A stretch of 59,899 bases of DNA from an uncultured Oscillospiraceae bacterium (GCA_959601025.1 CAUGOD010000017.1:1-59899); one strand, 5' to 3'; numbered from the stretch's first letter, positions 8,324 to 17,329 are shown. Notes: generated by a model not told the origin, from the letters alone. A program made the numbers and translations.

Positions 8324-9231
8324 CTTTCAGTACCCAGGTACTTCTCGAGTATCTGTACCGGCTGATAACTCCTTTTCGCCCGGCGCAGCCCCTCGATACC
8401 GAGGTCGTTTTCCCGGTTAATCAGGGCATACCGGCCCAGTATCTCATGGGCGGCGAATTCCCGGTTGATGACGGCGTAGGCTGTTCCGTAGGCGGGCAGG
8501 GCCTTTTCCACATGCACGTCGAACACCTCGTCGCTGATCGGAGAGCCCAGGGTCATCGCCACCACCTTGCCGCCGTCGCCTCCTACCCGGATCAAGCCGC
8601 CTTTGAGGGACAGCGCGTCCCGGTTTCCCAGCGATTCCTTGACGGCGCAGCGCTCGCTTTTAAGCCCCGGATCGGAGCAGTTTCCCCGTTCCCGGCACCA
8701 TTCCCGCACCATTTCCATCACTTCGCCGGCGTTTTCATCGGTGAGCGGCTCGTACTGCCACTTGTTCGCCGCCGAAAAGGCCGCGATGTGGTTGCGCTTT
8801 CCGTGATATTTCTTCCCGGCGAGGTTTACCAGATCCTCCGTGTTATAGAGATAATCGAAATCGTTTTCGGAAGGCTGCCAGTCGAACACGCCGGGAAACC
8901 AGCCCTCGATCTGTCCCTTTCGTTCCTCGTCCGCGCCAAACAGAAGCAACGGCTCTCCCTTCTCGTGGGCGTACTCCCGCAGGAGGGCGATCCCTTCCCG
9001 CAGGTCGCCCCCCACCGGCAGCAGATAGACCGGCTCGGTCTCCCCGGATCGGATGAAGAGGGTGTCGCCGCAGCGAGCGATTTCATTTTGATAATAATTA
9101 CGCCACATAAAGATCGTGGTAAAGGAATATTCACACGCCCGGTAGCCGCACGAACGAAGCAGCGGCGCGGCCCAGGCGGCGTCCTCCACCGTCGGGGCGC
9201 GGAATTTCAGTTTTTTCGCGGTTGTCAGCAT
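8317..9231 (-). CDS. DUF2156 protein (phosphatidylglycerol lysyltransferase C-terminal-like)
   Basis: A 304-residue protein with the layout of the DUF2156 family: an N-terminal acyltransferase-like half with EYSFTTIFMWRNYY, a central YLYNTEDLVNLAGKKYHGKRNH motif, and a C-terminal half with INREFAAHEILGRYALINRENDLGIEGLR. The fold is a double GNAT related to the aminoacyl-transferring domain of MprF, but there are no membrane segments, so it is a soluble enzyme. An amino acid or acyl donor is expected; the acceptor is unknown. It starts 4 bp after tmk and overlaps the GNAT gene. Confidence 0.88.
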   Translation of the reverse strand: MLTTAKKLKFRAPTVEDAAWAAPLLRSCGYRACEYSFTTIFMWRNYYQNEIARCGDTLFIRSGETEPVYLLPVGGDLREGIALLREYAHEKGEPLLLFGADEERKGQIEGWFPGVFDWQPSENDFDYLYNTEDLVNLAGKKYHGKRNHIAAFSAANKWQYEPLTDENAGEVMEMVREWCRERGNCSDPGLKSERCAVKESLGNRDALSLKGGLIRVGGDGGKVVAMTLGSPISDEVFDVHVEKALPAYGTAYAVINREFAAHEILGRYALINRENDLGIEGLRRAKRSYQPVQILEKYLGTERC

Positions 9232-9235
9232 CGGG

Positions 9236-9898
9236 TTAATCGTCCCTTTCGATCAGTTGAATCAAGCAGGCGGTGATCTCCGCCTCCGGGAGGGGCTCGC
9301 CGTCCCGCGCGCAGCTCACGACCTTCCATCCGAGCCGCTCCGCTGCGTACAGCGCGGTTTCCCGGCACCGCCGGAGATAGGCCCGGTCCCGTTCATGGAT
9401 ATCCTTTCGGCTCTCATCCCCCGCATAGCGATGGGAAAGCAGCCGCTGGGAAACCTCCGGCGGCATATCGAGAAACGCCACGGCCGACGGGCGGGGCAGG
9501 CCGAGCTTTCCGTATTCGTAATCCTCCAGCCAGGCGAGATAATCGTCCCATTCCTCCCGGGGGAGCTTCGCCATCTGGTGGATGGCGTTCGAGGTGGTAT
9601 ACCGCGCCGCCAGAATCAGCCGGCCGGCCCGGTAATCCTCTTCCCAGAAGCGTTTATAGCTCGCGTACCGATCCACCGCATAAAAGGAGGAGGCCGCATA
9701 GGCGTTCACGGCGTCGGCCGAACCGCCGAACTCGCCGGCCAGATACATTTTCACCAGCGCCGAGGAAGGCTCGTCGTAATCCGGGAAACAAATCCGTCTA
9801 TAGCTTGTCCCGTGATTGTCCAGATACTCGCTCAGCCGGTCAAACTGCGTGGTTTTTCCGCTGCCGTCCAGGCCGTCGATGACCGCCAGCCGACCCAT
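9236..9898 (-). CDS. tmk: Thymidylate kinase (dTMP kinase family)
   Basis: A 220-residue P-loop kinase of the thymidylate kinase family, phosphorylating dTMP to dTDP. The Walker A motif GLDGSGKTT lies at residues 8-16, DRYASYKRF near 75 matches the DR(Y/H) segment, and ARYTTSNAIHQMAKLP near 98 matches the thymidine-binding region. DMPPEVSQRL and a lid with several Arg residues follow. It lies 37 bp downstream of thyX, whose product is its substrate. A second, canonical tmk elsewhere in the genome cannot be excluded. Confidence 0.88.
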   Translation of the reverse strand: MGRLAVIDGLDGSGKTTQFDRLSEYLDNHGTSYRRICFPDYDEPSSALVKMYLAGEFGGSADAVNAYAASSFYAVDRYASYKRFWEEDYRAGRLILAARYTTSNAIHQMAKLPREEWDDYLAWLEDYEYGKLGLPRPSAVAFLDMPPEVSQRLLSHRYAGDESRKDIHERDRAYLRRCRETALYAAERLGWKVVSCARDGEPLPEAEITACLIQLIERDD

Positions 9899-9935
9899 TG
9901 CTCCATCCCATCCCTTCCAAAAATGTGTTACTGCG

Positions 9936-10718
9936 TTACTCTTTCATCGCCTGATGGCGCATCGCCTGATAGCGGGCGCGAACCTCCGCCGCCTTGCCGC
10001 AGGACATTTTCCCCTCCGGACAGGCGCCGCGGGTGCAGGGCGGCCCGGCAAACCGGAAAAGCGCGGGCGCAGTCTCCAGACAGAGGGCAAGCATCTGCTC
10101 CGCCAGCTCCCGGATTTCCCACTGCGCCCGATTGCAGCAGCGATGGGCAAAGAAATTCAGCAGGCTGCGGGCGTTCATGGTGACGATCATCTTCGTGGTG
10201 CAGGCGTTCGGCAGCACAAAACGCGCGTCCTCGATCGCCTTTTTTTCGGCGGCGCGGGCGGCCGCCTTCTCCTCCATACCGCCGGCCAGAAAAGCAGCGA
10301 AATGCTTTTCCTTCAGCAACCCGGTCAGCCGTTCGTAATGCACCTGATCCTCCTCCATCGCACGGAGGTATTCCTCCCGCGCCTCGGGGATCGCGTCGAT
10401 CTCAGGCGGCAGGACGAATTCAAAACGGCCTTCCTTCACATACCGCTGGCTCTGCACGCTGAAGGAAGCGATACGGTGCCGGGTGATCTGCGCCAGCAGG
10501 GAGCGGGACACTCCCTCAATTCCAAAGGTGAAAGAGGCGTGCTCGATGGGGCTTTCGTGCCCGATCTCCGCCAGCATATTCACAAACGACGCGGTTTTTT
10601 CCTCCGTCAGGCCGTCCAGCACGTCGTCGATCGAGGCGGGGGAATAGCAGAGCTTCGCCGCCGCTGCGACGGTGCGCTCCGGCTGCGGCGTATGGGCGAG
10701 CAGGGTAACTTTCAGCAT
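9936..10718 (-). CDS. thyX: Flavin-dependent thymidylate synthase ThyX
   Basis: A 260-residue FAD-dependent enzyme that methylates dUMP to dTMP with methylene-THF and NAD(P)H. The ThyX motif RHR-x7-S is present at residues 80-90 (RHRIASFSVQSQRY), and IEHASFTFGIEGVSR and MNARSLLNFFAHRCC match the FAD and substrate regions. The C-terminal 35 residues are rich in Cys (CTRGACPEGKMSC), which is not essential in the family. It heads the operon running to mltG and has its own strong promoter. Confidence 0.95.
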   Translation of the reverse strand: MLKVTLLAHTPQPERTVAAAAKLCYSPASIDDVLDGLTEEKTASFVNMLAEIGHESPIEHASFTFGIEGVSRSLLAQITRHRIASFSVQSQRYVKEGRFEFVLPPEIDAIPEAREEYLRAMEEDQVHYERLTGLLKEKHFAAFLAGGMEEKAAARAAEKKAIEDARFVLPNACTTKMIVTMNARSLLNFFAHRCCNRAQWEIRELAEQMLALCLETAPALFRFAGPPCTRGACPEGKMSCGKAAEVRARYQAMRHQAMKE

Positions 10719-10794
10719 GGAGCAATCTCTCCTTATCGTCTCGGGGATTTACGCAAAGGGCGCGCTGGCCAGCGGCCCGTTTCTTCAAAATAGT

Positions 10795-10823
10795 ATTATA
10801 ACAGAAGTTGAAAAGGGGTTCAA
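10795..10823 (-). promoter_or_regulatory. Promoter of thyX operon
   Basis: On the minus strand TTGAAC, a 17-bp spacer and TATAAT, with TG one base before the -10 box (extended -10). TTGAA and TTCAA flank AAGGGG over the -35 region, giving a small inverted repeat that could be an operator. Confidence 0.75.
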
Positions 10824-10936
10824 CCAAAAAAGGCGGGTTTTCTCCCGCGGCCGGCGTTTTTCGACCCGCGAAAGGCCGTCGGCCATCTCCGCCTTTTTCC
10901 TCCTGCTCCGCCCGTTTAAATTTCTCCGGAGACAGC

Positions 10937-10963
10937 AAAACCGCCGCCTGGCAAGGCGGCGGT
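10937..10963 (-). terminator. Terminator after S41 gene
   Basis: ACCGCCGCCT/AGGCGGCGGT, a perfect 10-bp stem with GGCA loop, followed by TTT on the minus strand, ten bases past the S41 stop codon. Confidence 0.8.
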
Positions 10964-10972
10964 CAACAGAAC

Positions 10973-12238
10973 TCAGGAAGCCGGCTGGGCGGACGTCGTT
11001 GTCGAAGCAGCCGAGCCGGTGGTTTCCGCCGTGGATGTCGTGGGCGGCGTGACAATCGTGTTGTTCAGCGCCGACAAAGCGGCTTTCAGCTGCGGATCGT
11101 CCTCTTCCGTCAGGAATTCAAAGCGGCTTTCCTGGTCGGCGGTCAGGGCCACGGCCTGATCCGGGGCGATCCCCTTCCCCTCGATTTCCCCACCTTCCAA
11201 CAGAGAAAGGCTGGCAATCGACACCTTGATGGCCGAACCGTCGGAGGTCACGTTATAGAACGCCTGGATTTTTCCGCGCCCCCTGGTGGACATGCCGACC
11301 ACCGTGGTCTTTTTGAACTCCTGCAGCACGCCGGTGAAAAGCTCCGCCTCCCCAGCTGTCGTCTCATTCACCAGTGTCACGGAAGAGTGGGCGAATTCAT
11401 GTGTTCCGTCCGAAGTGAGGTCGCTCACCGCGCCCGCCGTTTCCACCCGGCGGGCATAGGTGCCCCGGGGCAGCAGGTAACTGAGGATATCGGTGGCGGC
11501 GGCCAGCGTGCCGCCCTCGTTGTTCCGCAGGTCGAACACAAAATTCTGCGCGCCCTGCTCCTCCAGCGTCGTCACCGCCGCCTTAAACTGCTCCGGCGTA
11601 TTGCTGTAAAAGCTGCGAATGCGGATATAGCCGGTGGTGTTGATCAGACGGCTCTCCACCGTCGTGGCAGTGTAGGTGCTCGCGGAAAGCTCGAAAGCGA
11701 TGGATTCCTCACCGCGTTTCACGGTGATCATCGTCTTCTCTCCGGAGGCGAGGCGGCGGGCGACCGCCGCATAGTCCGTTTCACCGCCGTCCAGCGCGGT
11801 GATCACGTCCCCCTTCTGTACGCCGGCCTTATCCGCCGCCGAATTCTTGTGTACAGCGGTGATGATCACGCTGTTATCCGCCTGCTCGGCAATCTCCAGC
11901 CCCAGGCCGGTGCAGCTGCCCGCCAGCCGCTCGGTTTCCGTCCTATATTCCGCCGCGGTCAGGTATTCGGCATACGGATCGCCGATGCCGTTCAGATAGC
12001 CCTTGGCCAGCGCCGTTCGCAGCTCCTCCTCGCTGATCTCCCCCACGTAGTTTCGGCGGATCGCGTTATCCACTTCGGTGATATAGTCAAACATCGCCTG
12101 CCGCTGATTCACGTTTCTCAGCTTGTAATTGAACTGCCGCATGGCCACCACCATAGTGACCGAAACGGTCAGGGCGATGGATACGATAATCAGCGCGACT
12201 GCCGCGCCAATGGATATTTTCCTGTTTATAACATTCAC
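10973..12238 (-). CDS. S41 family C-terminal processing peptidase homologue, predicted catalytically dead
   Basis: A 421-residue protein with one N-terminal membrane anchor (residues 8-32), a cap segment with GIGDPYAEYL, a PDZ domain (about 108-185), an S41 domain (about 195-360) and a Thr/Ser-rich tail. The fold markers YIRIRSF, FDLRNNEGG and GIAPDQAV are intact. However, the nucleophile site normally reading TASAAE is TAGEAE, with Gly at 296, and the catalytic Lys of TFGKG is Arg at 321 (TRGRG). Both replacements were checked in the nucleotides (11351-11353, 11276-11278). It ends the ftsE-ftsX-M23 gene run, where CtpB-like proteases also occur in other Firmicutes. A scaffold or regulatory role is inference. 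The start is GTG with GAGGG upstream. Confidence 0.9.
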   Translation of the reverse strand: MNVINRKISIGAAVALIIVSIALTVSVTMVVAMRQFNYKLRNVNQRQAMFDYITEVDNAIRRNYVGEISEEELRTALAKGYLNGIGDPYAEYLTAAEYRTETERLAGSCTGLGLEIAEQADNSVIITAVHKNSAADKAGVQKGDVITALDGGETDYAAVARRLASGEKTMITVKRGEESIAFELSASTYTATTVESRLINTTGYIRIRSFYSNTPEQFKAAVTTLEEQGAQNFVFDLRNNEGGTLAAATDILSYLLPRGTYARRVETAGAVSDLTSDGTHEFAHSSVTLVNETTAGEAELFTGVLQEFKKTTVVGMSTRGRGKIQAFYNVTSDGSAIKVSIASLSLLEGGEIEGKGIAPDQAVALTADQESRFEFLTEEDDPQLKAALSALNNTIVTPPTTSTAETTGSAASTTTSAQPAS

Positions 12239-12360
12239 GAAAAGCCCTCATTTCCTGCGGGATCGGGCCGCCTGCCCGTCGTACTGCGGAAGAGAAGTAC
12301 CCGCGAACCCCCGCGGGTAGCCGGGAAAAGCCGCCATTTCTAAGAAAAATCAGCTTACGG

Positions 12361-12395
12361 AAAAAGATGCAGCAAACGTCGCCGGCTGCTGCATC
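12361..12395 (-). terminator. Terminator between M23 gene and S41 gene
   Basis: GATGCAGCA (12366-12374) pairs with TGCTGCATC (12387-12395), followed by TTTTT on the minus strand. It would reduce but may not abolish read-through into the S41 gene. Confidence 0.7.
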
Positions 12396-12416
12396 CCCCG
12401 TTGTTGTCCTCTGCTG

Positions 12417-13664
12417 TCAGTTCACCTTAAGATAGCCGTTTTTGATCGGGTCCACCGCAGTGCCGTTCACGCGAACCTCAAAGTGAAGATGCGGGCCGGT
12501 TACATCCCCGCTGGCGCCTGCCTGCCCCAGCACCGTCTCGCCCCGCTTCACTTGCTGGCCGACCGAAACGTTGATTTTGGAGCAATGCGCGTACAGAGTG
12601 GCGATTTTATTGCCGTTCGCATCTACGCCGTGATCCACGATTACATGCAGGCCGTAGCCGCCGCCCCAGCCGGAATAGTTGGCGTAGATCACCACGCCGT
12701 CCGCCGCCGCCACCACATTCTGACCGTAAATCGGAACCGATCCGTTCGCGATATCCACCCCGCGGTGCATGGTTCCCCAGCGGAACCCGAAACCGGAAGA
12801 GATATTATGGACGGCTGGCACCGGCCACGCCATCGTGCCGCCGCCGTATTTGCCGCTGGACTTACTGGCGTTGATAATCGCGGTAATCTGTTTTTCCAAA
12901 GCGTCCCACTGCGCCTGGGTGTTTTTCAGGCTGGTCTGGTATTCCCCCAGCTGGGATTGGATCGCCTGTACCGCTTTGTTCACTTTCGCATACAGCAGAT
13001 TCAGCTCCGTCTTCTGCGCGTCCGCTTCCTTTTTCAGCGATTCCACCTGGGTAAGCTGGGATTCCACGGACTCCTTATCCTCGGCAAGCGCTTCCTTTTC
13101 CGCGTCGATCGCCTGAATCTCCGCCTCCAGCTCTTCCATCAGCTGCTGGTCGTTTTTCGCGACCGTTTCCATCATCTTGGATTTGATCAGATAATCGGTG
13201 TAATCCCCCGTGTCCAGCAGCATCTGGAGCGTGCTCATGTTCCCGCTTTTGGAAATAGCGCGCAGCCGCTGGCGCAGCGCCTCAAACCGTTCGGCAATGT
13301 CCGCTTCCTTCTCGGTGATCGCGGTTTCCTTTGCGGCGATGCGTTCATTCAGGGAAGCGATGCTCCCGTTCAGCTCGCTGATCTGGCTTTCGTACAAATC
13401 CACCTGAGCGATGGCGTTTTCGATCTTCTGATCCAGCGCAGCTTTATAGGCCTTCTGATCGGTCAGGTTCTTTTCCTGCTCGTTGATCCGCTGCTGGAGA
13501 CGATCGGCCTCCGCCTTCAAATCCTTGCTCTTCTGCTGAAGCGATGACAGGCTGTCCGCCGCGTTAACCGGCATCGCGGAGAAGCCGGCGGGCGAAGAAA
13601 GAAAGAGAATCGCAGCGGAAAGCGCGGCTGTCAGGCGAACCATTCCCTGTTTTTTAAAGCACAC
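12417..13664 (-). CDS. Secreted coiled-coil M23 peptidoglycan hydrolase (PcsB/EnvC/CwlO-like partner of FtsEX)
   Basis: A 415-residue protein: signal peptide (1-35), long coiled coil (about 40-265), linker, then an M23 LytM endopeptidase domain (about 285-410). The zinc ligands H300, D304 and H394 and the catalytic H360 and H392 are all present (HRGVD, YAHCS, GPHLHFE), so unlike EnvC this protein should itself be an active hydrolase. Coiled-coil hydrolases of this build are activated by ATP-driven motion of FtsEX at the septum. The gene overlaps ftsX by 11 bp, supporting that partnership. The GTG start at 13664 has GGGAGGAA six bases upstream. Confidence 0.92.
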   Translation of the reverse strand: MCFKKQGMVRLTAALSAAILFLSSPAGFSAMPVNAADSLSSLQQKSKDLKAEADRLQQRINEQEKNLTDQKAYKAALDQKIENAIAQVDLYESQISELNGSIASLNERIAAKETAITEKEADIAERFEALRQRLRAISKSGNMSTLQMLLDTGDYTDYLIKSKMMETVAKNDQQLMEELEAEIQAIDAEKEALAEDKESVESQLTQVESLKKEADAQKTELNLLYAKVNKAVQAIQSQLGEYQTSLKNTQAQWDALEKQITAIINASKSSGKYGGGTMAWPVPAVHNISSGFGFRWGTMHRGVDIANGSVPIYGQNVVAAADGVVIYANYSGWGGGYGLHVIVDHGVDANGNKIATLYAHCSKINVSVGQQVKRGETVLGQAGASGDVTGPHLHFEVRVNGTAVDPIKNGYLKVN

Positions 13665-14562
13665 CGGAAATTCCTCCCTCTTCCTTCATATATTTCCGGA
13701 TCGAGATGGCGCTGCCCGTCATACCGGTCAGCACGCCGATTCCCAGGAAGCCGGCCAACACGATCCACCAAACGGAGGAAAAGCTGACCAGGCCCTGCAT
13801 CAACGACCCGAAATGGAACATCTCCGAAAGCTTGGTATAGATGAAATACAAAATTCCGTAAGCCAGACCGCCGGCAACCAGACCGAGCACCATTCCCTCT
13901 ACAACAAAGGGGATGCGTACGAAAGCGTTAGTCGCGCCCACCGACTTCATGATGGAAATTTCCAGCCGGCGGTTATACACGGTCAATTTGATGGTATTGG
14001 CGATAATGAAGAGGGAGACCAGCAGCAGCATCAGGATGATCCAGCCGCCCACCACCAGAATAATATGACGTACCCGAGTCAAAGTTGCCGCGATATCCGC
14101 GTTGTAGGACACATCCTCCACTTCGGGAATCTGCCGAATCTGCGCCAGCGTGGCGTCGAATTCATTCAGGTCCTCCAGGGTTACCACATAGGAATCCGGC
14201 ATGGGATTGTTCTCCCCCTGCATATCCTGATAGGTGGCCTCCGGAATGGAATCCTTATATTTTTCCAGCGATTCCTCTTTGGAGACGAACTCAACGCCGT
14301 TCACATTGGAAAGGCCCTTGAGCTTGTCCAGCAGCGCCGTCGTCTCCTCCTCGGTACAATCCTCCCGGGCGAAGGCGACCACCACGTTCTGGCCGTACAC
14401 CCAGTCAAAAGCGCTGTCGATATTCACGAACACCATATACGCCCCGCCTGTCAGCAGCAGGCAGGACACCAGCACGCCAATGGAGGCAATCGCCATGAAT
14501 CGGTTCTGCCAGAGGTTACGGAACCCTTCCTTGATCAGATACCGCAGACTACTGAATCTCAT
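13654..14562 (-). CDS. ftsX: Cell division protein FtsX
   Basis: A 302-residue permease-like subunit with four membrane segments: one near residue 25-45, then a large external loop (about 50-165), then three more segments ending near 295. The loop carries the FtsX pattern EDVSYNADIA, and the C-terminal part NTIKLTVYNRRLEISIMKSVGAT is diagnostic. ATG at 14562 is preceded by GGGAGG and overlaps the ftsE stop by 14 bp; the open frame extends to 14592 but without a better site. FtsX passes ATPase motion to the extracellular hydrolase encoded next. Confidence 0.94.
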   Translation of the reverse strand: MRFSSLRYLIKEGFRNLWQNRFMAIASIGVLVSCLLLTGGAYMVFVNIDSAFDWVYGQNVVVAFAREDCTEEETTALLDKLKGLSNVNGVEFVSKEESLEKYKDSIPEATYQDMQGENNPMPDSYVVTLEDLNEFDATLAQIRQIPEVEDVSYNADIAATLTRVRHIILVVGGWIILMLLLVSLFIIANTIKLTVYNRRLEISIMKSVGATNAFVRIPFVVEGMVLGLVAGGLAYGILYFIYTKLSEMFHFGSLMQGLVSFSSVWWIVLAGFLGIGVLTGMTGSAISIRKYMKEEGGISGVL

Positions 14563-15325
14563 AACGGCCTCCCTCCCGCTGCCACGCAGCACTCTTTCCG
14601 CTGCCGCGCAGCACGTCGTCGGCCGTCAGCTTTTCAGGAGGCCCGCCCGCTTCGTCGGTCTGCGGGCCGGTATCGGATACCACGCAGCCGTCCGAAATCT
14701 CAATAACCCGGCGGTGGAACATCCGCACCAGATCGTGCTCATGGGTGACCATGACCACCGTGGTTCCCCGCCGGTTGATTTCGGTCAGCAGCTCCACAAT
14801 TTCGTAGGAAAGCTCCGGGTCGATGTTGCCGGTAGGCTCGTCCGCAATAATCATGGAGGGATTGTTCACCAGCGCCCGGGCCAGGCTGACCCGCTGCTGC
14901 TCGCCGCCTGAAAGCTCCTTCGGATAACTTCTCGCCTTATTCTGCAGGCCGACCAGGCCGAGAATGTAGGGCACCCTCTTGCGTACGTCCCGATTAGAGG
15001 CGCCGGTCACTCGCATGGCAAACGCTACGTTTTCGAACACCGTCATGTGATTGATCAGACGAAAATCCTGAAAAACGATCCCCATTGTGCGGCGGAGATA
15101 CGGGATTTCCCGCCGTTTCAGCTTGGAAAGCTTGTAGTCGTTGATGACTACCTCGCCCGCGGTGGGAATTTCTTCCCGCATCATCAGCTTCAGAAAAGTG
15201 CTTTTTCCGGCGCCGGAAGCGCCCACAATAAACACAAACTCTCCCTTGTCGATGTGAATATTCACATCCTTGAGGGCTTTTATTCCACTGTCATAGGTTT
15301 TATGTACGCCTCTGAACTCAATCAA
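14549..15325 (-). CDS. ftsE: Cell division ATP-binding protein FtsE
   Basis: An ABC ATPase of 258 residues from the preferred start. Walker A is GASGAGKST, the signature is LSGGEQQR, Walker B is MIIADEPTG, and a switch His follows in VTHEHD. VFQDFRLINHMTVFENVAFAMRV is typical of FtsE. A tail of about 40 residues beyond the usual FtsE end is present. The frame is open to an ATG at 15388, but the family starts at LIEFRGVHKTY, and a TTG at 15325 with GGGGGAG five bases upstream fits best. First gene of the ftsEX-M23-S41 run. Confidence 0.94.
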   Translation of the reverse strand: MIEFRGVHKTYDSGIKALKDVNIHIDKGEFVFIVGASGAGKSTFLKLMMREEIPTAGEVVINDYKLSKLKRREIPYLRRTMGIVFQDFRLINHMTVFENVAFAMRVTGASNRDVRKRVPYILGLVGLQNKARSYPKELSGGEQQRVSLARALVNNPSMIIADEPTGNIDPELSYEIVELLTEINRRGTTVVMVTHEHDLVRMFHRRVIEISDGCVVSDTGPQTDEAGGPPEKLTADDVLRGSGKSAAWQREGGRYEIQ

Positions 15326-15504
15326 CGATACTCCCCCTGTTTTTCCAATCTCTCCTCCGCGCCGGTCTCTTTCCCAGAGCACCGACATGTCGGCATATTC
15401 CGGGCTGCCGCAGCCGCCTCTATTCTTCAGCGTCCTGACCGAACGCGCTTATATTCAAAGTAGTCGCCGCGCAACGCCTTTTCACGACGGAACGCCGTCC
15501 TCTT

Positions 15505-15536
15505 ACAGAGGACTCCTCCCACAGAGGACTCCTCCC
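15505..15536. repeat. Two perfect 16-bp tandem units
   Basis: ACAGAGGACTCCTCCC occurs twice in direct succession between ftsE and the CdaR-type gene. Apart from this and the 15740 hairpin I see nothing definite in the 513-bp gap 15326-15838; no convincing ftsE promoter was found. Confidence 0.7.
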
Positions 15537-15739
15537 GCGGAGGGCGGCCCCAGGCTCTCCCCGGACAAAGAACGAAAAAAACGCGGTCATAAATTCGGTC
15601 GCAGGCCGTTTTTCCACTCCACTTTATCCTACCATTCGACCGAAGTGAAAAGCAATAGCTAAGATATTCCATAGGAAAAACTTAAGGAATCGGGAACTTT
15701 TTCAAAAGAAAAATCATCCATTTTTTACCAACACAAAAT

Positions 15740-15770
15740 CTGCGCCGCACAGGCTTCCCTGGCGGCGCAG
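15740..15770 (-). terminator. Possible terminator after CdaR-type gene
   Basis: CTGCGCCGC pairs with GCGGCGCAG (9 bp, 13-nt loop), followed by ATTTTGT on the minus strand, about 70 bp beyond the stop codon. The T-run is short. Confidence 0.5.
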
Positions 15771-15838
15771 ACGTGTTGTTTCCATCGAGTCGTTACGCGC
15801 AGCCAAACGACCGGGTCCGGGCAAACGGCCGCACTCGA

Positions 15839-16924
15839 TTAATATTTCACCGGATTCGCCATCAAGTACTTTTTCACCATCAGGGCCACCTTGAATACGA
15901 TCGCGTCGTCGAACTCCCGCAGATCCAGACCGGTCAGCCGCTTGATCTTCTCCAGCCGATAGACCAGCGTATTCCGGTGGACAAACAGCTTCCGGGAGGT
16001 TTCGGACACGTTGAGGTTGTTCTCAAAGAAGCGCTGGATCGTGAAGAGCGTCTCCTGATCCAGGGAATCAATGGAGCCCTTCTTGAACACCTCGCGCAGG
16101 AACATATCGCACAGGGTGGTCGGCAACTGATAAATCAGCCGGGCGATACCCAGGTTGTCGTAGCTGACAATGGTCTTCTCGGTATCGAAAACCTTGCCGA
16201 CCTCCAGCGCCACCTGAGCCTCCTTGAAGGAGCGGGCCAGATCCTTGATCCCTTCGACAACGGTGCCGATACCGACAGTCGCCTGGGTATAGAACTCGCC
16301 GCCCAGGGTATCTACGATGGAACGAGCCAGCTTCTCTAAATCCTGCGAATCAATACCGGCGCGGATTTCCTTCACCAGCGCAATGTCGGTTTCGTTGATG
16401 TTGATGACAAAATCCTTGTTCTTATCCGGGAACAGGTTCTGCACAATGTCATACGCGGAAATGTCGGTACGGGTCGCAATCCGGATCAGCAGGACGACGC
16501 GGTTGACGTCGTTATTGAAACGGAGCTCCCGTGCCTTGAGATAAATATCGCCCGGCAGAATATTGTCCAGAATCACATTTTTGACGAAATTGCCGCGGTC
16601 GTACTTTTCATCGTAATACTGCTTGATGCTGGCGAGAGAAACCGCCAGCAGAGAGGCGAACTTCGCCGCCTGATCGTCGGTTCCCTCCACAAAAAGGATA
16701 TACTCGCTGCGGGGGCGGGAGCCGAACGTCTTATAAGTATACCCATCCCGGACGAACGCCTCGGTTGCGGAGAAGGATTCCGTAACGACCGCGTCGCAGG
16801 ATTCGCCGATCCGGCCGAGGTCGCTGCAGGCGATAATGGCGCAGGTTTCGTCAACCACGCCAATCGTGCGGTCAATCGCATCCTTCATCTGATGGACAAC
16901 GCCCTGGAAAAGTCTGTTGGACAT
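15839..16924 (-). CDS. CdaR/PucR-type transcriptional regulator
   Basis: A 361-residue regulator. The C-terminal 60 residues are the PucR helix-turn-helix (NNLNVSETSRKLFVHRNTLVYRLEKI is read across 305-335, summarised here as NVSETSRKLFVHRNT then LVYRLEKI), preceded by a GGDEF-like middle domain typical of CdaR. The N-terminal 130 residues form a sensor region that I do not recognise as the canonical diacid domain. Family members activate sugar-diacid, purine or amino-acid catabolic genes. ATG at 16924 with AGAGGGGA upstream is preferred to the ATG at 16975. It lies downstream of a sugar-type ABC ATPase, but a terminator and its own promoter separate them. Confidence 0.85.
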   Translation of the reverse strand: MSNRLFQGVVHQMKDAIDRTIGVVDETCAIIACSDLGRIGESCDAVVTESFSATEAFVRDGYTYKTFGSRPRSEYILFVEGTDDQAAKFASLLAVSLASIKQYYDEKYDRGNFVKNVILDNILPGDIYLKARELRFNNDVNRVVLLIRIATRTDISAYDIVQNLFPDKNKDFVININETDIALVKEIRAGIDSQDLEKLARSIVDTLGGEFYTQATVGIGTVVEGIKDLARSFKEAQVALEVGKVFDTEKTIVSYDNLGIARLIYQLPTTLCDMFLREVFKKGSIDSLDQETLFTIQRFFENNLNVSETSRKLFVHRNTLVYRLEKIKRLTGLDLREFDDAIVFKVALMVKKYLMANPVKY

Positions 16925-17156
16925 GATAATTCCCCTCTTCTTTAAATATCTTTGCAACGGGATGAAAAACGGCAATGCAGTAATACAGTTATACGGTAAC
17001 GCGTCCTCTTCCCCGTGAGCCGTCCAGGGGCAAGCCGATTAAGGGCGGCCGCCGGACGGCAGCAGGGGAAACCGCCTATATCTTGTCTGCAAGGCGGGAG
17101 AGAAACACTACCGGTGTAACCCTCAGTTGGACGTCGCCGGATATACTCATAATCTT

Positions 17157-17185
17157 ATTGTACACAATCGCCGTTTTTTTTTCAA
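17157..17185 (-). promoter_or_regulatory. Promoter of CdaR-type gene
   Basis: On the minus strand TTGAAA, a 17-bp spacer and TACAAT with TG just upstream. ATTGT and ACAAT arms (17157-17168) overlap the -10 box and could be an operator. The leader to the start codon at 16924 is about 225 nt. Confidence 0.7.
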
Positions 17186-17329
17186 GGACAAACCCGGGAA
17201 AAAAGTACAAAAAGGAGAACTTTTTTCTTTCATTTTACAAATTGGACACAATATGCGCATCAAATCTTCCAAAAACGGGGAATATCCGAGCAAACAGAAG
17301 CCTCCGCTCTGTCGATATTCTTCCTTCCC

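Noticed and set aside
10808..12343. Long open frame antisense to the S41 gene
   Set aside because: Arg/Gly/Pro-rich shadow translation, no domain; the minus-strand gene is certain.
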